Positions 21,612 to 32,232 of a DNA stretch of 64,000 bases are shown one piece after another (the stretch's first letter is position 1; each line of letters opens with the position of its first letter). A model generated the notes under the pieces. The model had not been told where the DNA came from. It saw only the letters and a list, made by a program, of their open reading frames with translations, and did no database searches. The stretch comes from Favolaschia claudopus. Lineage: Eukaryota; Basidiomycota; Agaricomycetes; Agaricales; Mycenaceae. The stretch lies in contig JAWWNJ010000030.1 in the NCBI GenBank assembly GCA_037176885.1, positions 1,364,001 to 1,428,000 of the forward strand, read 5' to 3'. The position numbers were made by a program, and so were the translations under genes.

Positions 21612-22560
21612 AGCAAGATTGGCCCAATTGATTTTTCACGCGGTGAATGAATTCTCAGGCAAAATCCAATGACACATTGACAGGTTCGACTGTAAGATGG
21701 GGCTCACTCATAAGCAACCTACTCACGTGATTACTGTGACATTTCTTTCGTTTCCCACCACAAAGTCATCCACTTTGCGACGGAATTACACATACTGTAG
21801 TATTACGACCAAATGTTCAGGTGACGGGTGACAGGGACCTGTGAACTGAACACTTTTGGTTGCGGTGACGGTGACACTTGGGTTTTTTCGCCAAAAATGG
21901 ACGAAAAACGTCAAAAAAAAAAATCCGGGCCGGCATTCGCCGGCCTACCATATAGGGTAATTTAATGTGCTCTGAACACCTTATCCAGTGAACATTGTAG
22001 GTGACAGGTGACACCCAGTGAACACTTGGTCGAAATACGCAAAATTCTATTTGGCACCCCGGGGTGGCGGAGTACCCGGGGTGCTAAATAGCATTTTTCT
22101 ATTTGACACCCGTGACGTAATTCTGTCGATCACTTCTTCGCGAGAGCCATCGCGATGCTCATTCTTCTTGCTCTATCTGGCTATTGCTTGCAATGACCAC
22201 AGATTGCTATACACCTTGTCTCTAGTCAATTGAAATGCGCTCTGTCTGTAGCTTCAAGTACGAAGCCCAAGATTCAAAATACTATATAAACTCGTCAAAT
22301 TCCATCTTTGATCTTTGAGCATTGCAAATCCAACAAATCATGCGCAATTTGCACGGTGAATTTCATATATACAAGCACAAGTGCTGCTTGGCTCCCCTTT
22401 CTCTTTTCCCTCTTCCCCACAATGTCCGAGTCGTATGAAGCCTGCGGGCGAGGCGGAGCGAGCCCGTGCGAACAGCGAGCGAAGCGAGCTGTTGAGGTGG
22501 GTGATGTACAGGATATCTGGGTGTTTGAAACGGGGGCGGGGACCACGACGTTGTTGGGTT
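21603..22560 (-). repeat. Direct repeat (pLTR-like) of the Penelope-like element, 5' copy
   Basis: Matches 17253-18200. Differences seen are all one-base indels, for example 11 versus 10 A in the A-run at 21913, CGCGGTG versus CGCGTG, and GCGAGGCGGAG versus GCGAGCGGAG. It holds the start of the upstream ORF. Homology stops at 22560, about 12 bp beyond the ribozyme cleavage position. A short word (CCGAGTCGTATGAAGCCT) from inside the repeat is duplicated right after the end. Confidence 0.85.
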
Positions 22561-23763
22561 CCGAGTCGTATGAAGCCTACTCAGCTCCGCATCCCAAAAC
22601 CCGTTCTCTCCCCAGTTCATGGCCAATGTAACGCTGGGAGAGGTCGTTTGGTCTCGTTCGAGACGATCTTCTTCCGCGCATCCTCCCGATCGATGGCAGT
22701 GATTCGAAGTGGAATTGGGACCAGACCGTTCCGGGTGACCATTCCAGAGGACTATTGTGTCCTCGCGGGAGAAAATCCCCTCAATGGCCGACATGCAGCC
22801 CATTATGGCCGATGCAAAGCAAGCGTTTTACAGCCGGGAGTCAATTCTGTCTGTATCCAGTCAAAAGCGGTGGCGATTGTACGCTAAGTATCATTTTTCA
22901 AGGTTGGTCTCGCATTCAAATATCATGATATCTTGCTCATATTACTTAGCTGCGCCTCATCGTCGGCGCTAATGATAAGCGGTGGATTCGTTCACACGGG
23001 AAATGGAGGAAAAGCAAGGAAATTTTGCTAATTTCATTATCAATACGGTCGGGATGACAGATGTTGCATCAGAGGTCATTCTTGGAGTCAGGGTTGCTTG
23101 GAATCATCGTGAGGATGAGTCAAAGCAGAATGGGAAACAATTAGGCGCACCGATAAGTTGAATAGGTGGAATCAAACCGTGGGAGATTGGAAACACGATC
23201 ACGTGGGCGCGATTGAGATGACTGGTCTCCGTTGTAATTGGGTCAATAACACTGCATACACGAGTCAGAGCGAGTCATTTGGGGCTGACTCAATTAAGGA
23301 TGACTTGGGAAGATACACTGACTTGTAATGAGTCAGTCTTGGGCAAAAGAAGGTGAGGAAACGGCGAGGAAAGTGTTCGCATTGGGAGATTGAAGCAAAA
23401 TATTGGTGAAATGGGACAGATATATCGACCAATATAGTAGATGACTGTGAATGACTCTCAGAATTTGTTCAACTTGATATCTATTTGTAGTGTACAAACA
23501 ATGGGGGTATATAAGGCGAGCGAAATTGTATCGTAGGGTAGTGAATTTTGACCCCACTTGATTGCTGTCTGTCTGTCTGTTGCGATTTTACGGTTGTCTG
23601 GAACGGATTGAACGGTCTTGGAGAATTGTTTTGCGCTTGGTCTTGAACTTCATTGGATCTATCTTTACTACGAAACACATCACATTAACTATCTGAGCCT
23701 GTTACAATCTATACGAAACACCACACTATCACTATCACATATTTTGGATTCGCATTTGTCATA
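22561..23763. other. Spacer, unsupported ORFs
   Basis: An ORF-like stretch at 22610-22890 has no domain. A TATA-like GTATATAAGG at 23508 precedes no recognisable gene. A short (CTGT)n run is at 23566-23581. Confidence 0.35.
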
Positions 23764-24650
23764 CTCGGTATTGACAAAAGTAACCGTTAATCCGACGATT
23801 GCTTCGCGACCACGTGATATTTCTCCAAGACTTCGAGTTTGAAAAATACGTCGGGATATTCCTTAAACCTACACAAGTTGTTGTGGGCAACCTCTCTTCC
23901 TGAGGCTCTTCAGAGCCAGCGCAATTTTGGCAATAGCCTGAAATTCACCTGTGTCTTTCAACTTCTGCTCATTGTTCAACGGAAATCTTAGCAACTGCGG
24001 TTCCAGACCACTTTCGGCTACCTCTAGCTTGCACATGTGATCTATTCCAATGTTTTTGCACACTTCCTTTGTCTAGTAAGGTGGTAAACAAGTCTACAAT
24101 CCGGAAAACTCTTCGGCCCCTTACTTGACCAAACATGGGGAATTACGGAAGCCATGGTGGCCTACTCTGGGATAAAAGTATATTGAATGTGTAGGTGATA
24201 GGGTTCAGCACTGTCATGGATTAGAAATTAACCAAGACTGTAGCTAAATTCTTTGCTCTTAGCATCTTTGAACGGTCACGCAATGATTTGGGTCCGTGCA
24301 GGAGGGATGGTTGAAATAGAACCAGTCCAATGTTGACAAGAAATTGATGCAATCAGAGATTTGGGGCAGTGAGGGACTGAAATGAATCCCCAAGTATAAC
24401 CTACCGTCCGAGGGCATGTTCTTGAACTTCAAGAAAATTGGAAATGCAGTCATTTATTGCAACAAACAGTGCAAAAGAGCCGCAAATTACAATCCGCCGA
24501 GAAATCAGTTGTGCTTGATGGATTGGTGCAGGCCTTTGTCGGGTGCCGTTTAAAACATGCAGGAGAACATTCTGATGCATTTAAACCTATTACATACTGC
24601 AATATTCGGACCATACGAGTCGATTCACGGTTACTTTTGTCAATACCGAG
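23764..24650. mobile_element. TA-flanked element, CTCGGTATTGAC ends
   Basis: 887 bp bounded by TA, with about 28-bp inverted ends: CTCGGTATTGACAAAAGTAA at the left and its complement at 24623-24650. ORFs inside (24457-24708, 23869-24063) have no domain, so it appears non-autonomous. Confidence 0.75.
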
Positions 24651-24994
24651 TATACTTCGGCACGAACCCCACGAACTAGCGCACTTACGGAGATTAATTG
24701 AAGGTTGAACTTGACTGTCGGAATTATTGGTTGGAATTGATTTGGAATTTGGTTGCTGCTGGTCGGCGATTGTTTTGTTGTTGGTTGGGTTAGGTTTTGA
24801 CTGTTGAGTATTTCACCTTTGGTCTCACCGTACGTGCTTCACTAACAACCAGGATTACAATTTTCGTCTTATGTCAAGGCTACTGGCACGCGTTGAGCGA
24901 GAGAGTCTTCTTTCCCCGCTCTCTTCGAGAAGTTGAAGCTCAATCGCTTCTCTGAACCGCTTGCTGGTTTTAGTGTCACCCAGACTCCTCTTTA

Positions 24995-25657
24995 CAGTGG
25001 TGGCAAATAGAAATTGCCGTGGCTTTTTGGTAAAAATCTCGATGTATACTTCACCGAATGACCTCAAATAAGATGTAGAGATGGGTATGTGATACTTCTG
25101 TACCTCTTAGAACACTCAGCAATATATCATGCACTGACAATGCATCAATAATGGATGGTTTCCGTTTTTTGCCATATCCGGAAAAACACCAGCAAAGTAG
25201 TGTCATAATAGGATAAAAGTACTTGAAAAACAATGCTAGTTCTCACTTTGATTGACTGGAATTGATCGTCATTTGAGCTCACAACAGCCGCTCGAAGTAG
25301 GTCATTTTAGCTATTTTCTCTGCATTTTCAGCTATTTTGTGTGAAAATAGCCAACTCTGAGCGGTTGTTGTGAGCTCAAATGAGGGTCAATTCCATTCAA
25401 CAAAAGTGAAAACTAGGATTGTTTTTCAAGTACTTTCATCCTATTATGACACTTTTTTGCTGAGGATACATTGAGTCTTTCCAGATATGGCAATAATAAG
25501 AAACTGATGCATTGTCAGGGCATAATATATAGCTGAGTGTTCTAAGCAGTACAGAGGTATCATATATTTATCCCAACATTTTATTTCAGGTCATTCGGTG
25601 AAGTATACAGCAAGATTTTGGCCAAAAAGCCACGGCAATTTCTATTTGCCACCACTG
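24995..25657. mobile_element. Fold-back element, 663 bp palindrome
   Basis: Almost the whole element is two inverted arms of about 320 bp (diverged by roughly a tenth) meeting near 25326. The ends are CAGTGGTGGCAAATAG / complement, flanked by TA. Shared internal words such as CATAATAGGATAAAAGTACT link it to the smaller fold-back at 47194-47516. It lies directly upstream of the C48-like reading frame, whose first 20 codons would come from the element. The arm's own translation (KKPRQFLFATTV) is seen on both strands. Confidence 0.85.
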
Positions 25658-25659
25658 TA

Positions 25660-26471
25660 CAACCTAGGCTGCTTGCTCGACGAGCGCTGGATCCTCGACG
25701 ATATTATGAACGCTCGGGCCGAGTTCATCTATTTCCGACGAGCTGCTATGTTCCCGGGCGTCGAACCTTCATTCATCTTTCTGCCCACCAGCTTCGTCGA
25801 AAATGCGCGCGAGCTCCGGAAGGTCTTCGAAGGGATCGACAACGACGCCAATCTACATCGCGAAATTGTCTCTCCATATAGCCCTGAAATTATCGCCATC
25901 CGAGAGGGCATTCGCAGCGGTCAGGTTGACTCGATTGGTTTTGTGTCGTGGACGAACGATCATTACTCTGCGACTTGTAAAGTCTTATCCAATCCCTACG
26001 AGTTTGGCGACTCGCTCAATCGCTGTTATGCCTCGGATCTCCTTCCCATTCTCCGTTGGGCATTTTCTAGGCTCAATCGTTTTGCCCCTCCACTCCAGCA
26101 GCAATCAATCCAGTCTGGGCTCATGGATGTGCAGGGGTACAGTGGAGGAGGCAGCTGTGGCATCGCCGCAACGAATTTCGTCGAGCTTCGAGCGGGTCTA
26201 CCTATTCCTCGCTGGCAGGCTGAGCAATCGTCTCTATTTCGTGACTTGATTCTTCAAGATCTCCTCCTTTACCATCTTATTGCGCGCGGAAAAACCACAG
26301 TACGTATTCTTTCTTTCATTCTCGGTGCGAGACCTGACTGTTGTATCTCTAGACTTATTCTGATTGGGTGGTGCCGTGCACTCGCATATCGAATGGTGAG
26401 GTGAGTCAAATGCGACATGCGAGACCGAACGGCGCTTACCATATGCAGATGAAACCCAAACGCGTGAATGA
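25660..26471 (+). CDS. Ulp1/C48-like cysteine peptidase domain protein, 5' end lost or displaced
   Basis: Open frame from the fold-back element to 26299, intron 26300-26352 (GTACGT...TCTCTAG), exon 26353-26396, a second intron to 26448, stop at 26471. The order of candidate catalytic residues fits the C48 fold: His in SWTNDHYSATC, Asp in YEFGDSLNR, Gln in DVQGYSGGGSCG and Cys in the same motif, followed by GIAATNFVELR. Agaricomycete genomes carry many such Ulp1-like genes, often near transposons. The N-terminal exons are missing: a fold-back element ends at the first codon here. Its 3' exon overlaps the XPG-like gene on the other strand. The peptidase assignment is by motif order, not alignment. 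Confidence 0.5.
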
Positions 26472-26867
26472 AGGACTTGAAAGGGGCGCTGAGAGGATGA
26501 GGTGGTTGGAGCGCATTTGAAGCTGCAACATTCAGCCCCCGGAAGACGAAAACGAGCGCGACAGCGGGGATTTGCAGCAGTTGACATAGTCGAGCACAGA
26601 TATCATTGAGTTGGACGTTAGGATCGGAGAGCCAGGCACTGAGAATGGAGGTGAGAATACGCTGAAGAAGATAACTCGGGACTCACTCTGCATCTATGCC
26701 AATTCGGAGAGCGAGAATCCCGTTGCGATTGGGGACGAATCCCTCGGAGATGGCTAGTTCTTTCAGCGACCGACGCTCAAGTGCCGGCTCGATGATCTAT
26801 ATAATAATAATCAATGAATGTGGAGGCAGTGACCACTGGGAAAACATACCTGCCACAGTCCATCCAT
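26440..26867 (-). CDS. XPG/Rad2-family N-terminal nuclease domain, truncated
   Basis: Exons 26867-26850, 26796-26687 and 26638-26440. Introns 26849-26797 (GTATGT...TATATAG) and 26686-26639 (GTGAGT...CTCAG). The reading MDGLWQ-IIEPALERRSLKELAISEG, LRIGIDADAW, LNDICARLCQLLQIPAVALV and SAPFKSFIHAFGFHLHM follows the XPG N domain (GLW...L..., RIGIDA..W, FGFH). These proteins are structure-specific flap or Holliday-junction nucleases. In the family the next exon should read APGEAEAE... with the catalytic acidic residues. Beyond the donor GTAAGC at 26439 no such exon is found, because the opposite-strand C48-like gene lies there. The gene is probably truncated. The frame also stays open upstream of the ATG. 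Confidence 0.55.
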
Positions 26868-27558
26868 GTTCACTGACGGTGAGAGGAGAGAGAGTTCCCC
26901 TATCCGCTTGCACCATTGATCTAGTTCCCATTTCAAGACAGTCGAAAGGTATTGTGTATGGTCTTGACTGTTCCAATACTGCTGCACATGGTGCCACGGA
27001 GTGAATTTAGGTGCGCAACGAAGGCTCCCATGGCGGCAATGAGGAATGAGACATAAGACACTGAAAATCAAATTCAGCTCGTAGTTCGGGTCGCAAGCGT
27101 AGTTAAAACGCAACACAGCTGCCGCCAGCACCCAAATGCACACAATTGGTGTTGACAGTGGAAGGTGTTGAGCTTGAGGAAAGATGCACTCCGCGGGATA
27201 CTGTGAATGAATCAGCGGATGTGAAACAAATGTCAAAACAAAATTGGTGCCCGTTCCGCGCCAGCTCTTCAGCTGCTGGGTCCCGGGTTTGAGTCCTGTG
27301 CAGCGCAGACACGACGAAAGCCAAGATCGGAAGTAATGAGATAACCCACATTGATTTGGACATGTTTCGAGGGGCCCTGCTGCCCCGCAAAGAACCTGGG
27401 CCAGGGTGCCGTGTAACACTTTTGCCGACAAAGATTTTGGCTGCGCGCTGGGACTGAGTGGCCGGCGTGGCCTGCGTGGTGACATCAAGTCAATGGTGCT
27501 GGTGCATGATATTCGGTGGAAGTGGGCGAGACAAATGCCGCTGGGTTTGAGCGTGCGG
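26868..27558. other. Upstream of XPG-like gene; long minus ORF of uncertain status
   Basis: The minus frame is open from 27488 into the XPG-like start and has protein-like words (CAPKFTPWHHVQQYWN, YLSTVLKWELDQWCKRIG). This could be an upstream exon or a fused 5' gene. A B-box-like GGGTTTGAGTCC at 27288-27299 is the only RNA-gene hint. Confidence 0.3.
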
Positions 27559-27925
27559 TATCCTATACTTGAAAAGAGGGCCAGGCCATCAGTCGCGTGA
27601 CTTTTGACAGAAAATCACGGGGTCAATGTCGAGATGTTGAGATCGTTCTAGACGTCGCGAGCGGAGCGAGCGCAGCGGGGTTTGGGGCGGCCAGCCCCAA
27701 CAAGCTGTGTGACCGAACGGAGGGAGGTCGGCGAGCGCAGCGAGTCGGCCGTGCCGGAGGCAGGGAGCTAAAGCTTGTACATGAAAACACAAGGTGACGT
27801 TAGTAACGTGACTTTTGACAGAAAATCACGGGGTCCCCGGCGCCGCACTGCCGCTCGCAATCCAGCAAGAAAAAAACCCGCGGGGTTTGGGGCGGAGCCC
27901 CGACAAGCTGTGCACCAGCCGTACA
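27559..27925. repeat. Hairpin-rich repeat units (U1 complete, U2 partial)
   Basis: U1 (27559-27778) starts TATCCTATACTTGAAAAG, has GCGAGCGGAGCGAGCG and GGGGCGGCCAGCCCC hairpins and ends CTAAAGCTTGT. U2 begins at once with ACATGAAAACACAAGG, carries GGGGCGGAGCCCC and breaks off near 27925. Head-to-tail order is seen here and at 29-32 kb. No coding capacity. Confidence 0.7.
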
Positions 27926-29063
27926 CCACCGTTTGTTCCGGACCTCCGGAGGACGTTTTGACAGATGCTGTTAGCTGACATCTCCGAAACATTCCCTGGA
28001 GACCGAAACATCGATTCCCAGACAATCCGTCGGCGATGATGTCCTGGGGACATTCTGCGCTGAAGCTCTCCAGGACATTAGAGCCAGTTTGCTGACGGCG
28101 CTTGCCATAAATAATATTTGAATTGCTTCTTAAATTCGATCAAAATACAAATAAAAAAATGGTATTGCAAGCAACAAAAGTATACATTGAGTGGCTACAC
28201 AAATGATTCTAGGAGGGAGAGGAGAAGAGGAGGGAGAGGAAGTAAATGATAATTTTCCGGAAGATGGAGAGAAAGAGAGGTGGGGAGAGGGCCGAAGCGT
28301 GTTGATGAGAGAGGCTTGGGGAGGACGACGGCAAGGACTTTGATGAAGGTTTGCATGGGTTACACTCTTGAGAAGTTTTCAGCTTGCGGCCTTGGACTCT
28401 TGCGACCGTTGTCTTGCAGTCTCAGCCTTGCACAGTGAGGTTCTTGGATCTTGCGGACTTGCGACTCTTGCCTGAGGTGGAGAGATCTTCGTGCCACAAC
28501 GGACTTGAAGAGGCTTGAAGATTGAAGCTTGAAGGGATGTTGAGGAGAGATGACAGTGTCAGAGGCTTCGAGCTTCCTTCTGGGGTGTCGTGAAAGACGA
28601 GGAGTTTGGAGGGGGGATGAGGGAAGAAGACAAGAGAGTGACGTGGCAGCGGAGACCGTAATGACAAACATCACCATTGAATGATGCCACGTCATGATGC
28701 GATGTGGGGACTTCATCGTTTTCTCGAGTTCGACGCCAAATCCAGCAGCAAAAGGTTGCGTCCGCTCGAGGAACTTCATGAACTTCCTTGGAATACATTG
28801 TGCATTCAATACTAAGTCACAAGGAGTTTATTGGGGGATATAGCTACTCCAAATACAGTACTTGTTGAATCAGACGAGCTTAAGATTCCAGTATATATCT
28901 TAAGATTTGAACAACCTTCTAGGATGTCCTTCAACCATCCACAGACTGTCCCAACCACGCTTCTGAGGACATTTCGAAATTGAGAGCTGTTGGAGCTCGC
29001 AAATCATGGTTCCGAGGACATCACACCTCGGACATTATTTTGACATTTGAATAAAATGGTGGT
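27926..29063. other. Spacer, no firm gene
   Basis: A minus-strand ORF (28809-28360) has a hydrophobic run after an internal Met (MVMFVITVSAATSLSCLL) but no other support. 28200-28270 is GA-rich. Confidence 0.3.
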
Positions 29064-29647
29064 GTAGGTAGGGACGCGAGCGCAGCGAGCCGGCCCTGCC
29101 GAAGGCGGGGTGCTTAAGCTTGTAATACAAGACACTACGGGACCGCAGGTCCCGTGATAATTCACGTGAAAAAGCAGGTGACTTCTCACACGCTTTCCCC
29201 GGCGCCGCGCGCCGGCGAGTGCAGCGAGCGGCAGTGCGGCGCCGCGGGCAAGGAATCCAGCAAAGCGGGGTTTGGGGCGGAGCCCCGACAAGCTGTGTAC
29301 CCCCCCGTAGGTAGGGACGCGAGCGCAGCGAGCCGGCCCTGCCGAAGGCGGGGTGCTTAAGCTTGTCCTATACTTGAAAAGAGGGCCAGGCCATCAGTCG
29401 CGTGACTTTTGACAGAAAATCACGGGGTTTTGTCAACATCCTACAACACAACCGGCTGTCGAGATGTTGAAACTCACACGCGGTCCCCGGCGCCGCGCGC
29501 CGGCGAGTGCACGCCGCGGGCAAGGAATCCAGCAAAAAAAATCCAGGCGGGGTTTGGGGCGGAGCCCCGACAAGCTGTGTACCCCCCGTAGGTAGGGACG
29601 CGAGCGCAGCGAGCCAGCCCTGCCGAAGACGGGGTGCTTAAGCTTGT
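29064..29647. repeat. Hairpin-rich repeat units U3-U5 in tandem
   Basis: U3 is a 3' fragment (29064-29123), U4 is 29124-29366 and U5 is 29367-29647. Each ends GCAGCGAGCCGGCCCTGC (CAGCCCTGC in U5) and then GCTTAAGCTTGT. Shared parts include ATCACGGG, CGGCGAGTGCA, AATCCAGCAAA and the perfect hairpin GGGGCGGAGCCCC. Confidence 0.75.
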
Positions 29648-29649
29648 CC

Positions 29650-30069
29650 AGGCCCCCGGCTACTCCCTATAAGGTCGGTCCGCCGATTTGGGCAGATTTA
29701 CCCTATGAATTTTGGGCGTTTGGGGGCAGATTTACCCTATCCCGGACCGACATAGCCTAAAATAATCGAATTTTCGCCTATTTTTCGGTGATTTCTTCGT
29801 GTTTTCGCCCCATTTTCGCTCCAGCGGCTCTTTTTCGACCGTTTCCCGTCGTTTCTGGCCGAGGCGGTCAACATGTGTCAGTCAAATTTTCTCGACCGCC
29901 GCAATTAGGTTGAAAATTTTGACCTTGGGCCCCCAGATTTACCCTATCCCCGGACCGACCTCGCTCGATTGGAGGCAGATTTACCCTATTTCCCGGACCC
30001 AAAATCGCGATTTTTCGAGGCAGATTTACCCTATTCCGGACCGACCTAGTAGGTAGTGACCGGGGGCCT
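29650..30069. mobile_element. TIR element with 8-bp target duplication (hAT-like MITE)
   Basis: 420 bp. Ends AGGCCCCCGG...CCGGGGGCCT, with similarity for about 33 bp including GGTCGGTCCG. It is flanked by the perfect 8-bp repeat GCTTGTCC (29642-29649, 30070-30077). Inside, GCAGATTTACCCTAT occurs five times. The 8-bp duplication suggests hAT-like transposition. It split the repeat unit whose normal junction reads GCTTGTCCTATCC. Confidence 0.85.
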
Positions 30070-30732
30070 GCTTGTCCTATCCTATACAGTTGAACATCTC
30101 ATAATGCATATGCTCACAATGCATAAACCTCATTCTGCATAGTGTTTTGGGGTCCACCAACTTGGTAGGCTGGTGTTTTATGCATTTTCTCATATTGACT
30201 AATGCATAAGGTTTGGAGCAAGTTTTTAGTGCATTATGCATTATGAGATCGCAAAATTGATACAATTTGGTGACAATTTGCCCGTTTGTGTCACTCTTCT
30301 AACGCATATGGGTACTATTCACGTCAAAAACACCAGATTATAACATGTTACAGCTAAATCCAAGATTTTGACCGCTTTTACGACAACTGGTGGACAATCC
30401 GGCATCTGCGGCACTTCCGTATATAGTAAATTCGCGACATGGTCACGTATGTCACACGGTGTGACAGTATGCAGGAATGCATATTGCTCATAATGCATAG
30501 CGCTTGGGGGCCCACGGACGCTATGCATTATGAGATGTTCAACTGTACATGAAAACACAAGGATCAGTTCACGTGAAAAGTAACGTGACTTTGACACGAA
30601 ACCACGGGACCATGTCGAGATGTCGCTGCCGGCTGTCGAGATGTTGCTCCCGGTTCCCACGAACCTTCCCGACGGCGCCGCGCACCGCGAGTGCAGCGAG
30701 CGGTAGTGCGGCGCCGCGGGCAAACTGCTTGT
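30070..30732. repeat. Hairpin-rich repeat unit U6, interrupted
   Basis: Starts TATCCTATA at 30078, is interrupted by the TA-flanked MITE 30087-30545, resumes CATGAAAACACAAGG and runs to GCTTGT at 30732. 30548-30722 is repeated almost exactly in U7 (30744-30919). Confidence 0.75.
30087..30545. mobile_element. TA-flanked MITE, CAGTTGAACATCTC ends, complete
   Basis: 459 bp. Ends CAGTTGAACATCTCATAATG and complement, with TA at 30085-30086 and 30546-30547. It is rich in ATGCATTATG palindromes. The intact unit sequence CCTATACATGAAAAC (30738 onward) shows the empty site, proving a TA duplication. Other copies: 8977-9133 (partial) and 46634 onward. Confidence 0.9.
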
Positions 30733-31832
30733 CCTATCCTATACATGAAAACACAAGGATCAGTTCACGTGAAAAGTAACGTGACTTTGACACGAAACCA
30801 CGGGACCATGTCGAGATGTCGCTGCCGGCTGTCGAGATGTTGCTCCCGGTTCCCACGAACCTTCCCGACGGCGCCGCGCACCGCGAGTGCAGCGAGCGGT
30901 AGTGCGGCGCCGCGGGCAAGGAATTGTTCGAAGGAGGTGATTATGTCATCGTCACCATGTACTCAGCCCCTGTCGTCATGTACTTACCCCCTGTCGTAGT
31001 CGCATCTGATTCATTCCTTTCTTGCCTTCTACCACCATCTCAACAGGTTATGGGCCCTCAGCTTCCTTTTATTTGCTTCTGCTGCTGAACCCCAACTCAT
31101 TTATCGTTCTTTTCCATTCCATAAACCCGAATTCGACACATGACGACGACCGAGAGACCTTGGGGAGACAGCCCCTGAAGGACGACCACTCTCAGACGGA
31201 GAGACCTGCGGGAGACGACCCACCCGCGGGACGACCACTCTCAGACCGGGAGGACCTACGAGAGATGACCCCCTCGAGGACGACCACCTTCCAAACCGAA
31301 GGACCGGTGGGAGACGACCCCCTCACTGGACGACCACCTTCACGCCCGAGAAGGACCGGCGGGAAACGATGCCCTTGCTGGACGACCACCTTCTGTCCTA
31401 ATGCGAATATCGAAAACAGTTTATGTTATCCTCGACATCGTTCACTCTTTCATCCGAGCCATCCCGTCACGCCGATTTCGATGGTGTATATTGCCGATGA
31501 AGATATGCGACGACTCCAGGGGGAGCTTAATTTGGTTTTGGTTCTACATTTTGGCTTCGTACTCGGTGCGATGAGGGGGAGTGTTGGAAGGAGGTGATTA
31601 TGTCATCGTCACCATGTACTCAGCCCCTGTCGTCATGTACTTACCCCCTGTCGTAGTCGCATCTGATTCATTCCTTTCTTGCCTTCTACCACCATCTCAA
31701 CAGGAATCCAGCAAAAAAAAATCCAGGCGGGGTTTGGGGCGGAGCCCCGACAAGCTGTGTACCCCCCCCCCCGTAGGTAGGGACGCGAGCGCAGCGAGCC
31801 GGCCCTGCCGAAGGCGGGGTGCTTCAGCTTGT
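30733..31832. repeat. Hairpin-rich repeat unit U7, interrupted by a TRIM
   Basis: Unit sequence 30733-30924 continues at 31703-31832 across the LTR element. The join CAAG-GGAAT-CCAGCAAA matches U4/U5. It ends GCTTCAGCTTGT at 31832. Confidence 0.8.
30925..31702 (+). mobile_element. TRIM: terminal-repeat retrotransposon in miniature
   Basis: Two 121-bp LTRs (30925-31045 and 31582-31702) begin TGTT[C/G]GAAGGAGG and end CATCTCAACA. One substitution was noticed between them. The 5-bp target duplication GGAAT flanks the element. The primer site GGTTATGGGCCC (31046-31057) follows the 5' LTR directly and is complementary to the anticodon arm of initiator tRNA-Met, the half-tRNA priming used by many copia elements. 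A purine tract GATGAGGGGGAG precedes the 3' LTR. The 536-bp interior has no gag or pol. It contains about five degenerate 55-60-bp GGACGACCACCTTC minisatellite units (31150-31395). Confidence 0.95.
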
Positions 31833-32232
31833 GGAACAGAATTCCCATTTTTGGACATCACATGCCTTTCAACGTGTTGGCGCGTTGACGCGTCTTGTTG
31901 ACGCGACTGAACGCGTTTCTGCCGTGTCCCACCATGGAATCTTCAACGGTCCAGGGCCTCGCTTGACTGGTATATAGTCAACTAGTTTAGTAACTAGGAA
32001 GCTCCGAATGCGTCGGAAGACACCTTGCTTGAGATAAAAAAAAATGATTTATTGTATCAAGGTACATGCTTTCGGCATATATTAAAGAAAGTTCTCTGCT
32101 TTCTGCTAGTAAAACTGGTACTAGTAGTGCTAGCCTTAGACTGTAGAAACAGGACTTGTATCTCGAATTAGGGTTGAGCCTCGGCCGTTGTGTACCGTAC
32201 TTGCTATAGTCTGCGTGAATTCGATTGGTGTA
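31833..32232. other. Spacer, nothing recognised
   Basis: AT-rich with a GTTGACGCG cluster at 31880-31905. Confidence 0.4.

Larger units (their letters stand above)
17253..22560 (-). mobile_element. Penelope-like retroelement, endonuclease-deficient, with hammerhead ribozyme
   Basis: In minus-strand order: direct repeat (22560-21603), coiled-coil/basic ORF (21611-20744), reverse transcriptase ORF (20707-18658), 3' UTR, hammerhead ribozyme (18249-18178), direct repeat (18200-17253). RT motifs and the absence of a GIY-YIG domain match endonuclease-deficient Penelope-like elements, known in basidiomycetes as Coprina. Terminal direct repeats (pLTRs), retained introns and hammerhead motifs are all established features of Penelope-like elements. 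No telomeric repeat array was seen in the window. Confidence 0.85.

Noticed and set aside
27245..27310. tRNA-like region with GGGTTTGAGTCC
   Set aside because: B-box match and a 4/5 anticodon stem only; no acceptor stem and an implausible TCA anticodon.
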